Positions 15,023 through 17,010 of a DNA stretch of 17,010 nucleotides are shown here, piece by piece. The DNA comes from Nitrospira sp. (lineage in GTDB: Bacteria; Nitrospirota; Thermodesulfovibrionia; Thermodesulfovibrionales; SM23-35). Where the stretch lies: positions 1 to 17,010 of the forward strand of contig VGWZ01000013.1 in the NCBI GenBank assembly GCA_016873595.1, read 5' to 3'. How positions within the stretch are numbered: the stretch's first letter is position 1; every line of letters begins with the position of its first letter. The notes under the pieces are model-generated. The model was not told the origin of the DNA. It did no database searches and saw nothing but the letters and a program-made list of their open reading frames with translations. The position numbers were made by a program, and so were the translations under genes.

Positions 15023-16225
15023 TTACTCCTCAACAGTAATAACTACAGTGTTTGACTTAGCACCCGTTTTAGTATCCAATAAATATATCTGGTATTGCCC
15101 TGGCTTGGTGTAAAGCTCATTGGGAACTAACGCAGTAAGATGCGCGGGGCTACCAAATGTTGTATATAATTGCATTTCGCCCCATATAATTACAGTTGTT
15201 TCTGTTGCATTTTTAGTTATAGCCCATAGAGCAAATTGCCCATTAAATTTAAAATCTTTACCTGCTTTGATGGCAGTTAGACCAACTTTTTGGATTACTA
15301 ATGGTAAAAATCCTTTTTGTTTATTTCCTACAGGGACAAAAATATTAATCTTACCACAAGAAGGGCATTCCCAACCAGATTTGCCTTTATAAAAGTCACT
15401 ACAAATAAAAGCGCCAGACCCACAGTTTTGACAGCCATGAGTGATATATCTAAACCGCACCTTATCTGTTTTTGAAAAAAGAAAAATCATATTCCCTTTT
15501 GCCATGAGATCTTTTCCAAAAATCTTCGCTATTGAATAAACAACCCTTATCCATAGGTAATTAAATTCTTTTCCAGTCAGCTTCTCTAAAAAGAATACCA
15601 ACCATTTACCTCTTACATTTTTATGAAATTTTAAATTCTTAACCCAAGCATACCCTGTAGGCCATTCGCAAAAACTCAACAGCATAAAACCAGCAGAGTA
15701 AGCCATAGCCATAAAAGACTCACAGGTGAATCGTTGTATATGTCCGCCACCCTTTAGCAAAAACCTATAGAATCTGTCTTGAAAACTATCACCCATAGGG
15801 ATGGAAGCATACAAAAGGCCGCCATCCTTTAAAACTCTATATGCCTCAGAGAGAACGACTTCGGGAGACAGGACATGTTCAAGAACCCAGTTAAAAATGA
15901 TAAAATCAAAAAAATTATTTTCGAAGGGAAGGTTAGATAAGGATGATATCAAGAATTCAACATTATTCGGGAAATTATCCAGGGTATCAGGGACTGCAAT
16001 ATCCACTGCCTTTATTTTTAAATGAGGAAACTTATGGTAACTAAAAGAACCTGATCCACAACCGCCATCAAGAACTTTACTGTCAGGAGAGAGGGTTTCC
16101 AGAACTTCGTGAAAGAATAACACCTCGTCTACAGACCTTCTTTTAGGAACCACTGCTTCTTTAGGTATTACATTTATGCAGTGGGATGATCTCTGTATCT
16201 GTGAGGTTCCCATTTCATTCCCCAT
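15023..16225 (-). CDS. Class I methyltransferase fused to a zinc ribbon and an IPT/TIG-like domain
   Basis: A 400-residue, three-part protein. Residues 45-190 are a SAM methyltransferase: motif I VLDGGCGSGSFSY (51-63), FNWVLEHVLSPEVVLSEAYR (111-130, Methyltransf_11 style), and LKDGGLLYASIP. Residues 265-290 form a zinc ribbon (C265, C268, C287, C290, with C275 spare). Residues about 313-400 look like a beta-sandwich of the IPT/TIG type: FALWAITKNATETTVIIWG, TTFGSPAHLTALVP, KPGQYQIYLLD and SNTVVITVEE. Such domains are normally extracytoplasmic or carbohydrate-binding, and no signal peptide is seen here. It may bind the growing glycan. The start overlaps the upstream GT2 gene by 52 bases (ATG 16225) or 40 (ATG 16213, with GGGGA ahead); the choice is open. 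Confidence 0.82.
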   Translation of the reverse strand: MGNEMGTSQIQRSSHCINVIPKEAVVPKRRSVDEVLFFHEVLETLSPDSKVLDGGCGSGSFSYHKFPHLKIKAVDIAVPDTLDNFPNNVEFLISSLSNLPFENNFFDFIIFNWVLEHVLSPEVVLSEAYRVLKDGGLLYASIPMGDSFQDRFYRFLLKGGGHIQRFTCESFMAMAYSAGFMLLSFCEWPTGYAWVKNLKFHKNVRGKWLVFFLEKLTGKEFNYLWIRVVYSIAKIFGKDLMAKGNMIFLFSKTDKVRFRYITHGCQNCGSGAFICSDFYKGKSGWECPSCGKINIFVPVGNKQKGFLPLVIQKVGLTAIKAGKDFKFNGQFALWAITKNATETTVIIWGEMQLYTTFGSPAHLTALVPNELYTKPGQYQIYLLDTKTGAKSNTVVITVEE

Positions 16226-17010
16226 TTCTCTTCAAACCTTTTTTTATTTTCTTCAAAAATTCTCTTATATTCACCGCTCTCTTTAAGTTTATTAAACGAC
16301 GCCTCTCCAAAGTGGTGTATGAATACATCCTCTGCACAAACAACTCTGTAACCTTTTAATCTTACTCTGTGTGCAAAGTCATCATCCTCAAACATCCCGA
16401 TTTGGAACCGCTCATCAAGCAAACCTACCTCATCTATAATACTCCTTCTCATGGCAAGGCAGTACATGGCTAGTACCTTTATATCGAAACTCTCAGACTC
16501 CATATGTTCCCATATATATCTCTCCGAGAATTCCGCAAGCTCATCAATTGTCTTATAAGGAACACTTATCTTAGCCTCATTCCCACAATAATTGGTCACA
16601 GGTCCAACTATACCTATCGTTTCATCCTGGAGATGACTGATGAGCTTGGTCAACCAGCCCCTTGTGACTATAGTGTCATTGTTCAAAAAAACTATATATG
16701 CCCCTGATGAGGCTAAAATCCCTTGATTGTTAGCCTTTGCAAACCCCGCATTCTCGTCGTTTAAGATGACTTTTACATCAGGGTTTTTACCAGCCAAATC
16801 CTGCAAATAATCCTTTGTCCCGTCTGTTGAATTGTTATCTACAATAATAATCTCAAAATTTGGATACATGGTTTTTGAAAATACGCTTTCAATGCACAGT
16901 CTTGTGTAGGATAGATTATTATAGGCTACGATTATTATACTCACCACTGGATAAATCTTCTTAATCTCTGAGCTTAAGGTTTCATATCTTTTCTCCCATG
17001 TATTATCTTT
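16174..17010 (-). CDS. C-terminal GT2 domain of a larger glycosyltransferase (partial, runs off right edge)
   Basis: The frame stays open through all 21 codons from the window edge to the first possible GTG start at 16947. Those codons read as protein (NTWEKRYETLSSEIKKIYP), a linker known in front of GT2 domains of multidomain surface-glycan transferases. The gene therefore very likely begins beyond the window. The visible domain has VSIIIVAYNNLSYTRLC, VDNNSTDGT, GFAKANNQGI and FLNNDT in place of a DxD, as in rhamnosyltransferase-like GT2s. The EDDDFAHRVRLKGY catalytic-base region and IHHFGEASF near the end follow. The stop TAA is inside the next gene's frame, giving an overlap with the methyltransferase. 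The upstream part could hold another GT or a methyltransferase domain. Confidence 0.85.
   Translation of the reverse strand, partial: KDNTWEKRYETLSSEIKKIYPVVSIIIVAYNNLSYTRLCIESVFSKTMYPNFEIIIVDNNSTDGTKDYLQDLAGKNPDVKVILNDENAGFAKANNQGILASSGAYIVFLNNDTIVTRGWLTKLISHLQDETIGIVGPVTNYCGNEAKISVPYKTIDELAEFSERYIWEHMESESFDIKVLAMYCLAMRRSIIDEVGLLDERFQIGMFEDDDFAHRVRLKGYRVVCAEDVFIHHFGEASFNKLKESGEYKRIFEENKKRFEEKWGMKWEPHRYRDHPTA

Overview
The window looks like part of a cell-surface polysaccharide or glycan biosynthesis locus of an AT-rich, probably Gram-negative bacterium. Every gene I can support reads on the minus strand, so biological order runs from the right edge to the left. Most junctions are short gaps or overlaps (ATGA overlaps at 5003-5006 and 11360-11363), as expected of one long operon. 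Palindromic repeats with a TTGA loop at the left end, and one inside a gene, are of a kind often seen in Nitrospirota and Desulfobacterota genomes. That phylum guess is an inference of low confidence.

Right part (17010 to 11360): the C-terminal GT2 domain of a larger glycosyltransferase that runs off the window; a methyltransferase with a zinc ribbon and an unexpected IPT/TIG-like beta-sandwich tail; an 873-residue multi-spanning GT-C-type membrane protein; and a methyltransferase with an N-terminal zinc finger. Middle part (11363 to 6362): an FAD-dependent oxidoreductase related to the amine oxidase and UDP-galactopyranose mutase fold, a B12-binding-type radical SAM protein, a polyprenyl-phosphate sugar synthase-like GT2, a small DUF2304 membrane protein and a flippase-like membrane protein (LPG synthase TM fold). 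These can be read as one route: make and modify a lipid-phosphate sugar, flip it, and transfer it outside the cytoplasm with the GT-C protein. Left part (6289 to 310): three GT4 glycosyltransferases, the UDP-GlcNAc 2-epimerase WecB and a truncated GT2.

The left third is scarred. A DUF4143-type AAA ATPase pseudogene, with one internal stop and a large internal deletion, sits between two GT4 genes. On its far side is a diverged copy of the first 17 codons of the downstream GT4 gene. That GT4 gene carries an in-frame palindromic repeat that adds about 20 residues between its two domains. The last GT2 is cut to 127 residues. Beyond it lie tandem hairpin repeats and the 5' end of a transposase gene that looks like the IS1182 family and runs off the left edge.

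No Wzx, Wzy, chain-length regulator, ABC exporter, tRNA, rRNA or CRISPR array is visible. wecB stands without wecC. The donor sugars, final polymer and operon promoter cannot be determined from this window.
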